Positions 1-6,544 of a stretch of 10,888 nucleotides of DNA are shown one piece after another. The stretch is from Christensenella sp964592155 (GTDB lineage: Bacteria > Bacillota > Clostridia > Christensenellales > Christensenellaceae). The DNA lies in contig CAZQDA010000089.1 in the NCBI GenBank assembly GCA_964592155.1, positions 1 to 10,888 on the forward strand, in the 5' to 3' direction. A program made the position numbers and the translations under genes. Below the pieces are notes generated by a model. That model was not told the DNA's origin. It made no database searches and saw nothing but the letters and a program-made list of their open reading frames with translations. Within the stretch, counting starts at the first letter, position 1. Each line of letters starts with the position of its first letter.

Positions 1-87
1 AAAAGGTATTCTTTTTTGGTCGCTGTTAACTGTAAAGATTTCTAAAATTTTAATTGGACAATTTTTATCTTTTTTGATTGTAACTTT

Positions 88-116
88 ATGATAACGCGCA
101 CCGTCGCGTTTGTCAA
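88..116 (-). promoter_or_regulatory. Strong leftward sigma-A-type promoter with an inverted repeat in its spacer
   Basis: Read on the minus strand, TTGACA (111-116) is followed after exactly 17 bases by TATCAT (88-93). Transcription would start near position 81 and leave the window, so the gene served lies beyond the left edge. The spacer holds a perfect inverted repeat, AACGCG (93-98) and CGCGTT (105-110) around six bases, which is a plausible operator. No start codon or ribosome site is visible in the remaining 80 bases, so the leader is long. Confidence 0.7.
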
Positions 117-132
117 TAATTATTTTCTGTTT

Positions 133-194
133 GAAATTAATAATTTCACCCGCTTTAAAAACAGCGTTTTTAAGCCTTAAAACAGGCATTTTTA
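133..194. repeat. Palindrome and imperfect direct repeats in AT-rich intergenic DNA
   Basis: A perfect palindrome with a three-base centre, GAAATT-AAT-AATTTC, lies at 133-147, just upstream of the leftward promoter. Two 20-base near-copies follow at 153-172 and 175-194, offset by 22 bases and matching at 15 of 20 positions. Their spacing of about two helical turns would suit a DNA-binding protein, but AT-rich DNA makes such repeats easily by chance. Positions 1-233 contain no credible gene. Confidence 0.35.
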
Positions 195-233
195 TAATTT
201 CATATAAAAGTTTAACAATCTGGTTTCAGACAT

Positions 234-264
234 AAAAAAGGAGGATTTCATCCATCCTCCTTTT
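234..264 (-). terminator. Rho-independent terminator of the stalked membrane-protein gene
   Basis: Arms at 236-246 and 254-264 form an 11-bp stem with a 7-base loop. On the minus strand the stem ends in a run of six T. It lies 14 bases past the TAA stop of the gene ending at 278. Confidence 0.88.
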
Positions 265-277
265 ACAATTCCTTTTA

Positions 278-1579
278 TTACAGCCGTGACCTGTCGTCGA
301 ATTTATTCGCGCCGCCGGTCTGCTTTGGCTGCGGCGGCTCCTGCCCGATTGGCTCTCTTTCATCCTCTTCTAGCTCGAACTCACGTTCCCTGCCGCGCGG
401 CTGTGCCGAAGATTGCTGCAGGGCGCGTTTCTTTTTCCTGTTGTGCCGCACCACCACCAGAATCACAATGACCACAACAATAATCACCACGAACATAATG
501 ATTCCAAGCATGAGCGAATCAACGCCGCCCGGCACCTTGTCCGACACCTCTTTTAATACATAGGAATCCCCTTGCTGCTGGAATTTCATGTAAAGTTCCT
601 TTGTTGTGCCCGGCGTTTGCACCACATAAGAGCTGCCCTCCGCCGAGACAATCTTGGTTGTCGACCCCTGCTGAATTTCCGTATTGACAGAGACTGCCTG
701 ATCTTCCGAAGCGTTCAAGGGAAGGATTCCCCACAGGAAATTGCCAAGCCCCCCCTGATTCAGTACAAAACGGCCTTTGCCGTCCACCATTCCGGTGACA
801 GGCGCTCCGCCATCCTGCGAGACGCCGACTCCGAGCCCTGAAACCGGTTTACCAGAAGCGTCTACAAATTCGGCTGTAATTTTCATCGCGCCCACAACCG
901 CCGCCGATGCAGTTGCCGTGGATGCAGGCGCAGGCGTTTTGGACTCGCCCACCGCTGTGATTTCTACTGCCTGTTCCGGCAAATAAACCACCGTGGCATA
1001 TAAATTATGCGCGCCGTTTGCAACGGAAATTTCGTATTTTCCGCCCATCGCCACGTCCAGTATGTCGGTGCTGTTTCCACGCGAGAGGATCATTTTTCCC
1101 ACGCTCTCTTTACCGTCCGGCCCGATTACTGTCAATTTATGGTCTTCCACCGTAACGTCAGGATAGGAAACCATTCCTTCCTTATTCGTCTTTTGCGAAA
1201 CGTCATCAATTTTAACGGTATACCCGGAGGCTGCCGCTCCGTTGGAATAAATATACAACGTAATATTCACAGGCTCATTTCCCGGCTCCTGCGTCGGTGC
1301 TTGCGTCGGCTCCTGCGTTGGTTCCTGTGTTGGGGTAGCGGATGGAGCCTGAGTTGCCGCCTGAGTTGCCGTTGGTTTTGGCGTCGCGGTCGGCTTTGGG
1401 GTCGCCGTCGGCTCCTGCGTTTTTGTCGGCTCCGGCGTCGGTTCCGGCTCCTGAGTAGGCTCTACTGTTTGCGTCGGTTCCTGCGTCGGTTCTTCCGGCT
1501 CCGCAAACGCTGCCGGCGTAAACATCGCAAGCATCAATAATACCGCTATCAAAACACCCAGTATTCGTCTTAACTTCAT
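278..1579 (-). CDS. Exported P/T/E-rich stalked protein with a single C-terminal membrane anchor
   Basis: I do not recognise this as a named family. The 433-residue product begins with a signal peptide (basic MKLRR, hydrophobic core 8-20, likely cleavage after AFA at 26). Residues 27-103 are an extended Pro/Thr/Glu/Gln stalk of PTQEP, PTATPK and similar units. Two beta-rich segments follow, about 104-185 and 231-300, each with a G-K-x-x-x-G-type turn resembling carboxypeptidase-regulatory or Cna-B-like sandwiches. A membrane segment at 355-377 is followed by basic RHNRKKKR and a highly charged tail to 433. The predicted topology is outside-to-inside. There is no LPXTG motif, so the helix itself is the anchor. 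The start is supported by TAAGGAGG (1585-1592) five bases before ATG. It is a single-gene unit with its own terminator. Surface sensor, adhesin or envelope scaffold are all possible. The gene call is secure; the function is unknown. Confidence 0.9.
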   Translation of the reverse strand: MKLRRILGVLIAVLLMLAMFTPAAFAEPEEPTQEPTQTVEPTQEPEPTPEPTKTQEPTATPKPTATPKPTATQAATQAPSATPTQEPTQEPTQAPTQEPGNEPVNITLYIYSNGAAASGYTVKIDDVSQKTNKEGMVSYPDVTVEDHKLTVIGPDGKESVGKMILSRGNSTDILDVAMGGKYEISVANGAHNLYATVVYLPEQAVEITAVGESKTPAPASTATASAAVVGAMKITAEFVDASGKPVSGLGVGVSQDGGAPVTGMVDGKGRFVLNQGGLGNFLWGILPLNASEDQAVSVNTEIQQGSTTKIVSAEGSSYVVQTPGTTKELYMKFQQQGDSYVLKEVSDKVPGGVDSLMLGIIMFVVIIVVVIVILVVVRHNRKKKRALQQSSAQPRGREREFELEEDEREPIGQEPPQPKQTGGANKFDDRSRL

Positions 1580-1757
1580 TGTTACCTCCTTACGCGTCCG
1601 GCCTTTCCCTGAGCCTAAGCCTATACGCGTTTCTTCAAGGCCAAAATATACAATCTTAACCTGTTTTCCTATGATAAAAAATTTCCCTGTCCTATCATCT
1701 TACAGCAAATTAATCAAACACAGCGCATAGCGCAGATACATTAATGTGCGTTGCATA

Positions 1758-1802
1758 GCAGTTTTCAGCAAATGTGACATGCGCAACCATTTGACAAACT
1801 GC
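1758..1802. repeat. 45-base interrupted inverted repeat between prs-like gene and stalked-protein gene
   Basis: Outer arms GCAGTTT (1758-1764) and AAACTGC (1796-1802) enclose inner arms CAAATG (1769-1774) and CATTTG (1788-1793). It lies 36 bases past the stop of the Prs-like gene. No T-run follows on the minus strand, so it is not a standard terminator. It could be a 3' RNA structure or an operator for the gene starting at 1579. The remaining 1580-1837 interval shows no gene and no convincing promoter. Confidence 0.4.
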
Positions 1803-1837
1803 AATAAGGCAGGGAAAGATCTCTTTTATTCCGTTTT

Positions 1838-2857
1838 CTATTTTCTTCCGCAGGAATCCCGCAGATCATCCTTCAGCTTTTCCGGAACTGCCGAAAACAG
1901 CGTGCTGACAGACTCTTTTTCATGAATTCTGTAAACAGCCTCCGCAAACAGCGGCGCCACGGAAACAGTCTGGAATTTCTTCTGACCAATGATGAATGGA
2001 TTTTCTACGCTATCTGTTGAAATGACGTATTCAATCGGGCTGTCGTTAATCGCCTTGACACCCTTTTCGCGAAGCATAATATGTCCAAGGCAGGTTACAA
2101 TACGCTTTGCTCCGCGCGCTTTGAGCATATTCGCCACATCGATGAGCGTTCCGCCGCTGATCGAAAAATCGTCCACAATCAGGCAATTTTTGCCTTCCAC
2201 ATTGCCGATCACTTCGAGGATCTGTGCATTTTCATCATGCCCGCTGCGCGTTTTATCACCGATGGCAACCGGCAGCTTTAAATAATCCGCATATTTTCTT
2301 GCGGTCTTTGCAAATCCGGCATCCGGTGAAACAACCACAAGGTCTTCCATAATATCAAGGCCTTTAATATATTCACAAAGGATTGGCAGGGACAGCAGGT
2401 GATCAACCGGTATCTTGAAAAATCCCTGAACCTGCGCGCTGTGCAAATCCATGGTGATCATTCTGTCCGCTCCGGAAACTTCCAGGCAGTCTGCGCACAC
2501 CCGCGCGCGGATCGAAACCCTTGGTTCATCCTTTTTATCGCCTTTGGCATATCCAAAATAGGGGACGATCGCCGTTACGGAAGCGGCGCTCGCACGCTTG
2601 AAAGAATCCATCCAAAATAAAAGCTCCACTAATTCGTTGTTTGGATCCAAACCGATTGGGAGCACTACATAGACATCTTTGTCGCGTACAGTTTCTTTGA
2701 TGCGGATAAAAATATTTCCGTCTGAAAAATGGATTACCTCCGAGCAGCCAAGCTCTGCGCCAAGATACGTACACATTTTCTTAGCGAAGGAAACTCCTGT
2801 GGAGCCCGCAAATATTTTTATATCCGGATTTCCGTTAAGCATAATCAGATCTACCAT
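1838..2857 (-). CDS. Divergent ribose-phosphate pyrophosphokinase (PRPP synthetase) homologue
   Basis: Prs enzymes transfer the diphosphate of ATP to ribose-5-phosphate, giving PRPP for purine, pyrimidine, His, Trp and NAD synthesis in the cytosol. The 339 residues cover both type I phosphoribosyltransferase-like halves: KIFAGS (14-19), FSDGN (44-48), DLHSAQVQGFF (137-147) with the catalytic-type His139, PDAG (178-181), and DK-x-R (201-204). Several usual signatures differ. The ATP-loop region YARQDRK reads YAKGDKK (103-109), FSDGE reads FSDGN, and the ribose-phosphate loop DDIIDTAGT reads DDFSISGGT (229-237). It is about 20 residues longer than common bacterial Prs, mostly at the C-terminus. 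The annotated ATG has AAGG directly against it, which is poor; the in-frame ATG at 2842 (residue 6) is an alternative. It has its own strong promoter. It is probably a paralogue of a standard Prs elsewhere; activity is unproven, so I withhold the symbol prs. Confidence 0.9.
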   Translation of the reverse strand: MVDLIMLNGNPDIKIFAGSTGVSFAKKMCTYLGAELGCSEVIHFSDGNIFIRIKETVRDKDVYVVLPIGLDPNNELVELLFWMDSFKRASAASVTAIVPYFGYAKGDKKDEPRVSIRARVCADCLEVSGADRMITMDLHSAQVQGFFKIPVDHLLSLPILCEYIKGLDIMEDLVVVSPDAGFAKTARKYADYLKLPVAIGDKTRSGHDENAQILEVIGNVEGKNCLIVDDFSISGGTLIDVANMLKARGAKRIVTCLGHIMLREKGVKAINDSPIEYVISTDSVENPFIIGQKKFQTVSVAPLFAEAVYRIHEKESVSTLFSAVPEKLKDDLRDSCGRK

Positions 2858-2883
2858 CCTTGTTTTTATTCATTCTACGATCA

Positions 2884-2912
2884 ATTATAGCACCGAACCC
2901 TATGTGTTTCAA
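2884..2912 (-). promoter_or_regulatory. Near-consensus promoter for the Prs-like gene
   Basis: On the minus strand TTGAAA (2907-2912) and TATAAT (2884-2889) are separated by exactly 17 bases, and TGC directly before the -10 gives an extended element. Transcription would start near 2877, leaving a leader of only about 20 bases. The -35 box abuts the TGA stop of the PHP gene, so the Prs-like gene can be expressed independently of upstream genes. Confidence 0.85.
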
Positions 2913-3743
2913 TCAAATTGCATATTTTTCACCTAAAATTTTAAGGGATTCCTCCAGATATGCACCCGTCCTTTTTTCACACGCAATCGCCGCATACGGG
3001 CGCATTGCCCCGTGATAATCGCTGCCTGACGTTACGATTAAATCATGGCGCTGCGCAATGCCGAGAAACTTTTCCACATCTACGTCCGAGTGGGCGGGAT
3101 AATAGGCCTCCACGCCGCCAAGCCCCATCTCCTTAAGCTCCAATATCAATGCTTCAATATTGTTCGTTTTCACAAACTTAGGATGGGCAAGCACTGGTAT
3201 TCCTCCTATTTTCAGAATCATATCCACCGCCTGCTGCGGGGTCAACTTCCTGCGCTGCACGTAGCAGCTTCCCCCTTCATTCAAATACCGCACAAACGCA
3301 TCCTGCAAATCGCTCGCATACCCCTTTTCGATCAGCGCAAGCGCAATATGCGGTCGTCCGAGTGTATTTCCTTTTGCGAACCGTTCTACGTCTTCAAACG
3401 AAATATTCATACCCTGCCCACGCACCGCGTCTATAATCTCATATACCCTGCCTACCCGCCACGCGCGTAATTCCTCCATGAGATTTTTGAGTTCTCCATC
3501 CGCCGTATCGATTCCATATCCCAAAATGTGCAACTCTCCCATATGGCGCACAGAAAATTCCACACCCGTTAAATAGTTCAGTTTTTTTTGCTTTGCACAG
3601 CGAATCGCTTCCTCCTGCGCATCCACAGTGTCATGATCTGTAATCGCTGAAAGCGTAAGCCCCAGCTTGCTGCATTTTGTTATAATCGTCTCGGGCGTGT
3701 CCGTTCCGTCCGACGCTGTGGAGTGCATGTGTAGGTCTACCAT
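2913..3743 (-). CDS. PHP-domain metal-dependent phosphoesterase (TrpH/YciV type)
   Basis: The PHP superfamily uses a cluster of His/Asp-bound metals to hydrolyse phosphoesters. The YciV/TrpH branch removes phosphate from 3',5'-nucleoside bisphosphates or trims short RNA 5' ends. In the 276-residue form the metal motifs are all present: DLHMHS (3-8), Asp12, DHD (36-38), Glu62, GRPH (129-132), LAHP (185-188) and SGSDYHG (239-245). The length is normal for the family. I chose the ATG at 3743 because the family begins at exactly this MVDLHMHS and GAGGG lies 12 bases upstream. An in-frame GTG at 3866 would add 41 residues, but it lacks a ribosome site and abuts a hairpin. The gene follows ftsH by about 170 bases with no strong promoter of its own, so read-through is plausible. 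The family call is firm; the exact substrate is inferred. Confidence 0.92.
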   Translation of the reverse strand: MVDLHMHSTASDGTDTPETIITKCSKLGLTLSAITDHDTVDAQEEAIRCAKQKKLNYLTGVEFSVRHMGELHILGYGIDTADGELKNLMEELRAWRVGRVYEIIDAVRGQGMNISFEDVERFAKGNTLGRPHIALALIEKGYASDLQDAFVRYLNEGGSCYVQRRKLTPQQAVDMILKIGGIPVLAHPKFVKTNNIEALILELKEMGLGGVEAYYPAHSDVDVEKFLGIAQRHDLIVTSGSDYHGAMRPYAAIACEKRTGAYLEESLKILGEKYAI

Positions 3744-3868
3744 AATCTTTCCGTTCCCTCTTTTAAAGCGGTGAAACCAGATGATACCATCCTTAGGATC
3801 AGCCGCTGCATAGGCCATGAATGCCAAAAGCCCGCATATAACCTTTTGATCAATTGCTATTCTCACGC

Positions 3869-3898
3869 AAAATCAGCGGCGTTTCTGCCGCTGATTTT
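3869..3898 (-). terminator. Hairpin after ftsH, weak terminator or attenuator
   Basis: Perfect 12-bp arms at 3869-3880 and 3887-3898 enclose a 6-base loop, 16 bases past the ftsH stop. On the minus strand only the four T of the stem follow before GCG, so termination should be partial. The better T-run is on the plus strand, where no gene ends. Partial read-through would feed the PHP gene. Confidence 0.6.
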
Positions 3899-3913
3899 TT
3901 GCTTCTCTGTTTT

Positions 3914-5920
3914 TTATTCCATTTCCGGATTTGGCGGCTCTACCACAAAGGTCTCCTCCGCCTGTGCCTCTAAGGGTTCTTCAGGGGACGTCACCCATTC
4001 CGGCTCCTTTTCGCCTTTATCCGTCTTTTCTTCGATCTCCCAGGAATCAGGATCATCGATCTGCGCGGCATCGTCAAAAATCTTCTGGAATTCCTCTCCC
4101 GTCAGTTTTTCTTTGCGCATCAGCACCTCGCCGATGTTCACCAGCTTCCTTAAGTTTTCACTCAGGATTTCCTTGGCCTTGGCATACGCGCTTTCCATGA
4201 TCTTTGTCACTTCCGCATCGATCCGCGCCGACGTGCTTTCAGAATACTCCGGAGACTGTCCAAAATCTTTTCCCAAAAACACCTCATGCCCCGAGGCGAG
4301 GAATACCGGCCCGATCTCATCGCTCATGCCATATTTGGTGACCATATCCTTTGCGATATCCGTCGCGCGCTGCAAATCATTGATCGCGCCCGTTGAAATA
4401 TCTTTGAGTGTGAGCGACTCCGCCACACGCCCGCCCAGCATCATGGTGATTTCATCCATCAGCTTGCTCTTGAATACATGCTGTTTATCTTCTTCCGGCA
4501 GCGTCATCGTGTAGCCCGCCGCCATGCCGCGGGGAATGATGGACACCTCATGGACAGGATCGCATTTGGGAAGCACATGCGCTAAAATCGCGTGGCCCAC
4601 CTCATGATATGCCGTGCAGCGCCTGTCGTCTTCCGTCATGACCCTGCTCTTCTTTTCCGGCCCTGCAATCACGCGCGTAATCGCTTCTTCGATTTCGCTC
4701 ATACCGATTTTCTTTTTTCTGCGGCGCGCCGCTAAAATCGCCGCTTCATTGAGCACATTCTCAAGGTCTGCGCCGATAAATCCCGGCGTTCTTCTTGCGA
4801 TGACTTTAAAGTCAACCTCCGACTCAAACGGCTTGCCCTTGGCATGCACTTTTAAAATCTCTTCCCTGCCCTTTACGTCAGGATAATTGACCGCGATCTG
4901 CCTGTCAAACCTGCCCGCACGAAGCAGCGCAGGATCCAGAATATCCCTTCTGTTGGTGGCAGCCATCACGATGATTCCTTCGTTTACTTCAAATCCGTCC
5001 ATCTCAACGAGCAACTGGTTGAGCGTTTGCTCGCGCTCGTCATGCCCGCCGCCGAGACCCGCGCCCCTCTGGCGTCCGACTGCATCGATTTCATCGATAA
5101 ATACGATACACGGCGCATTTTTCTTTGCGCTTTCAAACAGGTCGCGCACTCGAGACGCGCCCACGCCCACGAACATCTCTACGAAATCAGAACCGCTGAT
5201 GGAGAAAAACGGAACCTTCGCCTCGCCCGCAACCGCTTTTGCAAGCAGCGTTTTACCGCCTCCGGGAGGGCCTACTAAAAGCACACCCTTTGGAATGCGC
5301 GCTCCAAGCTCTTTAAACCGCGCAGGATTCTTTAAAAACTGTACAATCTCCACGAGTTCTTCTTTTTCTTCATCCGCTCCGGCAACATCCGCAAAGGTTT
5401 TGTTCGTCTCTCCTCCGTCTGTCATTCTCGCTTTGCTCTTGCCAAACGCCATTGCGCCGCCGGTTCCTGCCGCGCCGCCCTGCGCGCGCTTCATGATAAA
5501 CACCCACAGCACCAGCAGCAGCACAATGGGGATCAGGTATGGCAGCAACTGCATAAAGAAATTTGGCTCCGCAGTGGGCACGTAATTCAGAACAAATCCA
5601 TATTGCTCCGGATTATCCGTTCCTGTTACAGAAGCAAGATCCTTATTAAATTGCTCTACCGACGCGGGCATTGTCGCAGTAAAATCAAACTGCTGCGGGA
5701 ATACCTCGTCTGTTATCTTTGAATCCTGATACCGCCCTACAATATTCCTGTCCTGCACCGCTATATCTTTTACACTCTTATCCTGCACCTTTTGCAGAAA
5801 CTCAGTGTATTGTAGCTCGTCGATTGTTGTTGTCCCCGGATTTCCCAGGAACTGCGCCGCTAAAATAATAACTACGATAATGATGATATAGATAAGCGGC
5901 CCTCTGAAAAATTTGCCCAA
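3914..5920 (-). CDS. ftsH: ATP-dependent zinc metalloprotease FtsH
   Basis: FtsH is a hexameric membrane AAA+ protease that extracts and degrades misassembled membrane proteins and some regulators. The 668-residue protein shows TM1 (about 8-24), an extracytoplasmic domain (25-120), TM2 (122-143), and the AAA module with Walker A GPPGGGKT (217-224), pore FVG (250-252), Walker B FIDEID (274-279), and second region of homology with arginine fingers Arg337 and Arg340. The M41 peptidase site HEVGH is at 439-443, with the third zinc ligand probably Asp515. A Glu/Pro-rich acidic tail covers about 620-668. Walker A has Gly221 where most FtsH have Thr (GPPGTGKT), and the finger segment reads LLRAGRFDR instead of LLRPGRFDR. 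The start is TTG, fixed by AAGGAGG (5929-5935) eight bases upstream and by the conserved N-terminal helix. It lies 75 bases after hpt in the usual firmicute order. Confidence 0.98.
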   Translation of the reverse strand: MGKFFRGPLIYIIIIVVIILAAQFLGNPGTTTIDELQYTEFLQKVQDKSVKDIAVQDRNIVGRYQDSKITDEVFPQQFDFTATMPASVEQFNKDLASVTGTDNPEQYGFVLNYVPTAEPNFFMQLLPYLIPIVLLLVLWVFIMKRAQGGAAGTGGAMAFGKSKARMTDGGETNKTFADVAGADEEKEELVEIVQFLKNPARFKELGARIPKGVLLVGPPGGGKTLLAKAVAGEAKVPFFSISGSDFVEMFVGVGASRVRDLFESAKKNAPCIVFIDEIDAVGRQRGAGLGGGHDEREQTLNQLLVEMDGFEVNEGIIVMAATNRRDILDPALLRAGRFDRQIAVNYPDVKGREEILKVHAKGKPFESEVDFKVIARRTPGFIGADLENVLNEAAILAARRRKKKIGMSEIEEAITRVIAGPEKKSRVMTEDDRRCTAYHEVGHAILAHVLPKCDPVHEVSIIPRGMAAGYTMTLPEEDKQHVFKSKLMDEITMMLGGRVAESLTLKDISTGAINDLQRATDIAKDMVTKYGMSDEIGPVFLASGHEVFLGKDFGQSPEYSESTSARIDAEVTKIMESAYAKAKEILSENLRKLVNIGEVLMRKEKLTGEEFQKIFDDAAQIDDPDSWEIEEKTDKGEKEPEWVTSPEEPLEAQAEETFVVEPPNPEME

Positions 5921-5928
5921 ATTACTAT

Positions 5929-5935
5929 CCTCCTT
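5929..5935 (-). promoter_or_regulatory. Strong ribosome binding site fixing a UUG start for ftsH
   Basis: AAGGAGG lies eight bases before TTG (5918-5920). No ATG or GTG in frame nearby has a comparable site, so the rare start codon is well supported. Confidence 0.85.
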
Positions 5936-5995
5936 GATAAGGCTTTCCTTATATTTCTACCATTTATTGCGTTCTTTCAAACAATAATGGGCGTC

Positions 5996-6544
5996 TTACT
6001 CGTATACTTCACGTTTCAAAATGCCTACGTTTTCATAATTTCTGTATTTCGAAGCATAATCAAGCCCATAGCCTACCACAAACTCATCCGGAATATCAAA
6101 GCCGATATATTTCACCGGAACCTCCACCCTGCGGCGTTCGGGCTTGTTTAACAGGCAGCACATTTCAATGCTTGCCGGCTTCCTGCCTTTGAGCATTTCC
6201 ATAAGCCCCGACAGCGTCACGCCTGAATCGATGATGTCTTCCACAATCAGCAGGTGCTTGCCGCTGATGTCCTCTTGCATGTCAAACTTAATGTGGGCGC
6301 TGCCCGAAGATTCGCTGCCGCTGCCATAGCTGGAAACCGCCATAAAATCGATTGCCATGGGAATTGAAATTTGCCGCATCAGGTCAGAGAAAAAAATGAC
6401 GCTGCCGCGAAGAATCGCGACCGCAATGAGGTCTTTTCCGTTATAATCCTCGGAAATCTGCCGCCCCATCTGCTCCACTCTTTTTTCGATTTGCTCTTTC
6501 GTCAGCAAAATCTTTTCAATATCCCGTTCCACATAATGCTGCAT
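5996..6544 (-). CDS. hpt: Hypoxanthine-guanine phosphoribosyltransferase
   Basis: This cytosolic salvage enzyme joins hypoxanthine or guanine to PRPP, giving IMP or GMP. At 182 residues it has the normal bacterial length. Motifs in order are LRG (45-47, pyrophosphate loop), SSYG (71-74, flexible loop), VEDIIDSGVTL (101-111, PRPP-binding loop with the paired acidic residues), the base-contacting Lys134 in LLNKPERR, and FDIPDEFVVGYGLDY (149-163). The ATG at 6544 overlaps the TAA of tilS by one base (TAATG), and AGGAGG sits inside the tilS 3' end, so translation is probably coupled. The frame is open further upstream, but that extension would lie inside tilS and matches nothing in the family. 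In Bacillus subtilis HprT and TilS also act as partners controlling ftsH expression; whether that holds here is inference. Confidence 0.97.
   Translation of the reverse strand: MQHYVERDIEKILLTKEQIEKRVEQMGRQISEDYNGKDLIAVAILRGSVIFFSDLMRQISIPMAIDFMAVSSYGSGSESSGSAHIKFDMQEDISGKHLLIVEDIIDSGVTLSGLMEMLKGRKPASIEMCCLLNKPERRRVEVPVKYIGFDIPDEFVVGYGLDYASKYRNYENVGILKREVYE

Noticed and set aside
1007..1540. 177-codon plus-strand open frame, Arg/Leu-rich
   Set aside because: It is antisense to the P/T/E stalk; the repeated codons of the stalk keep the opposite strand free of stops and produce a low-complexity product without family features.
3781..3786. TATCAT with TGG before it, as a promoter for the PHP gene
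   Set aside because: No -35 match exists at 16-18 bases, so it is too weak to list as a promoter.
3744..3866. GTG-initiated N-terminal extension of the PHP protein by 41 residues
   Set aside because: There is no ribosome site before the GTG, it starts at the foot of a hairpin, and the PHP family begins at the MVDLHMHS of the ATG at 3743.
3771..5585. Long plus-strand open frames of 247 and 232 codons
   Set aside because: Both are antisense to ftsH, Ser-rich, and lack ribosome sites or recognisable motifs.
5936..5995. Separate ftsH promoter (TTGAAA and TATAAG)
   Set aside because: The spacer would be 21 bases, too long; co-transcription with hpt explains expression.
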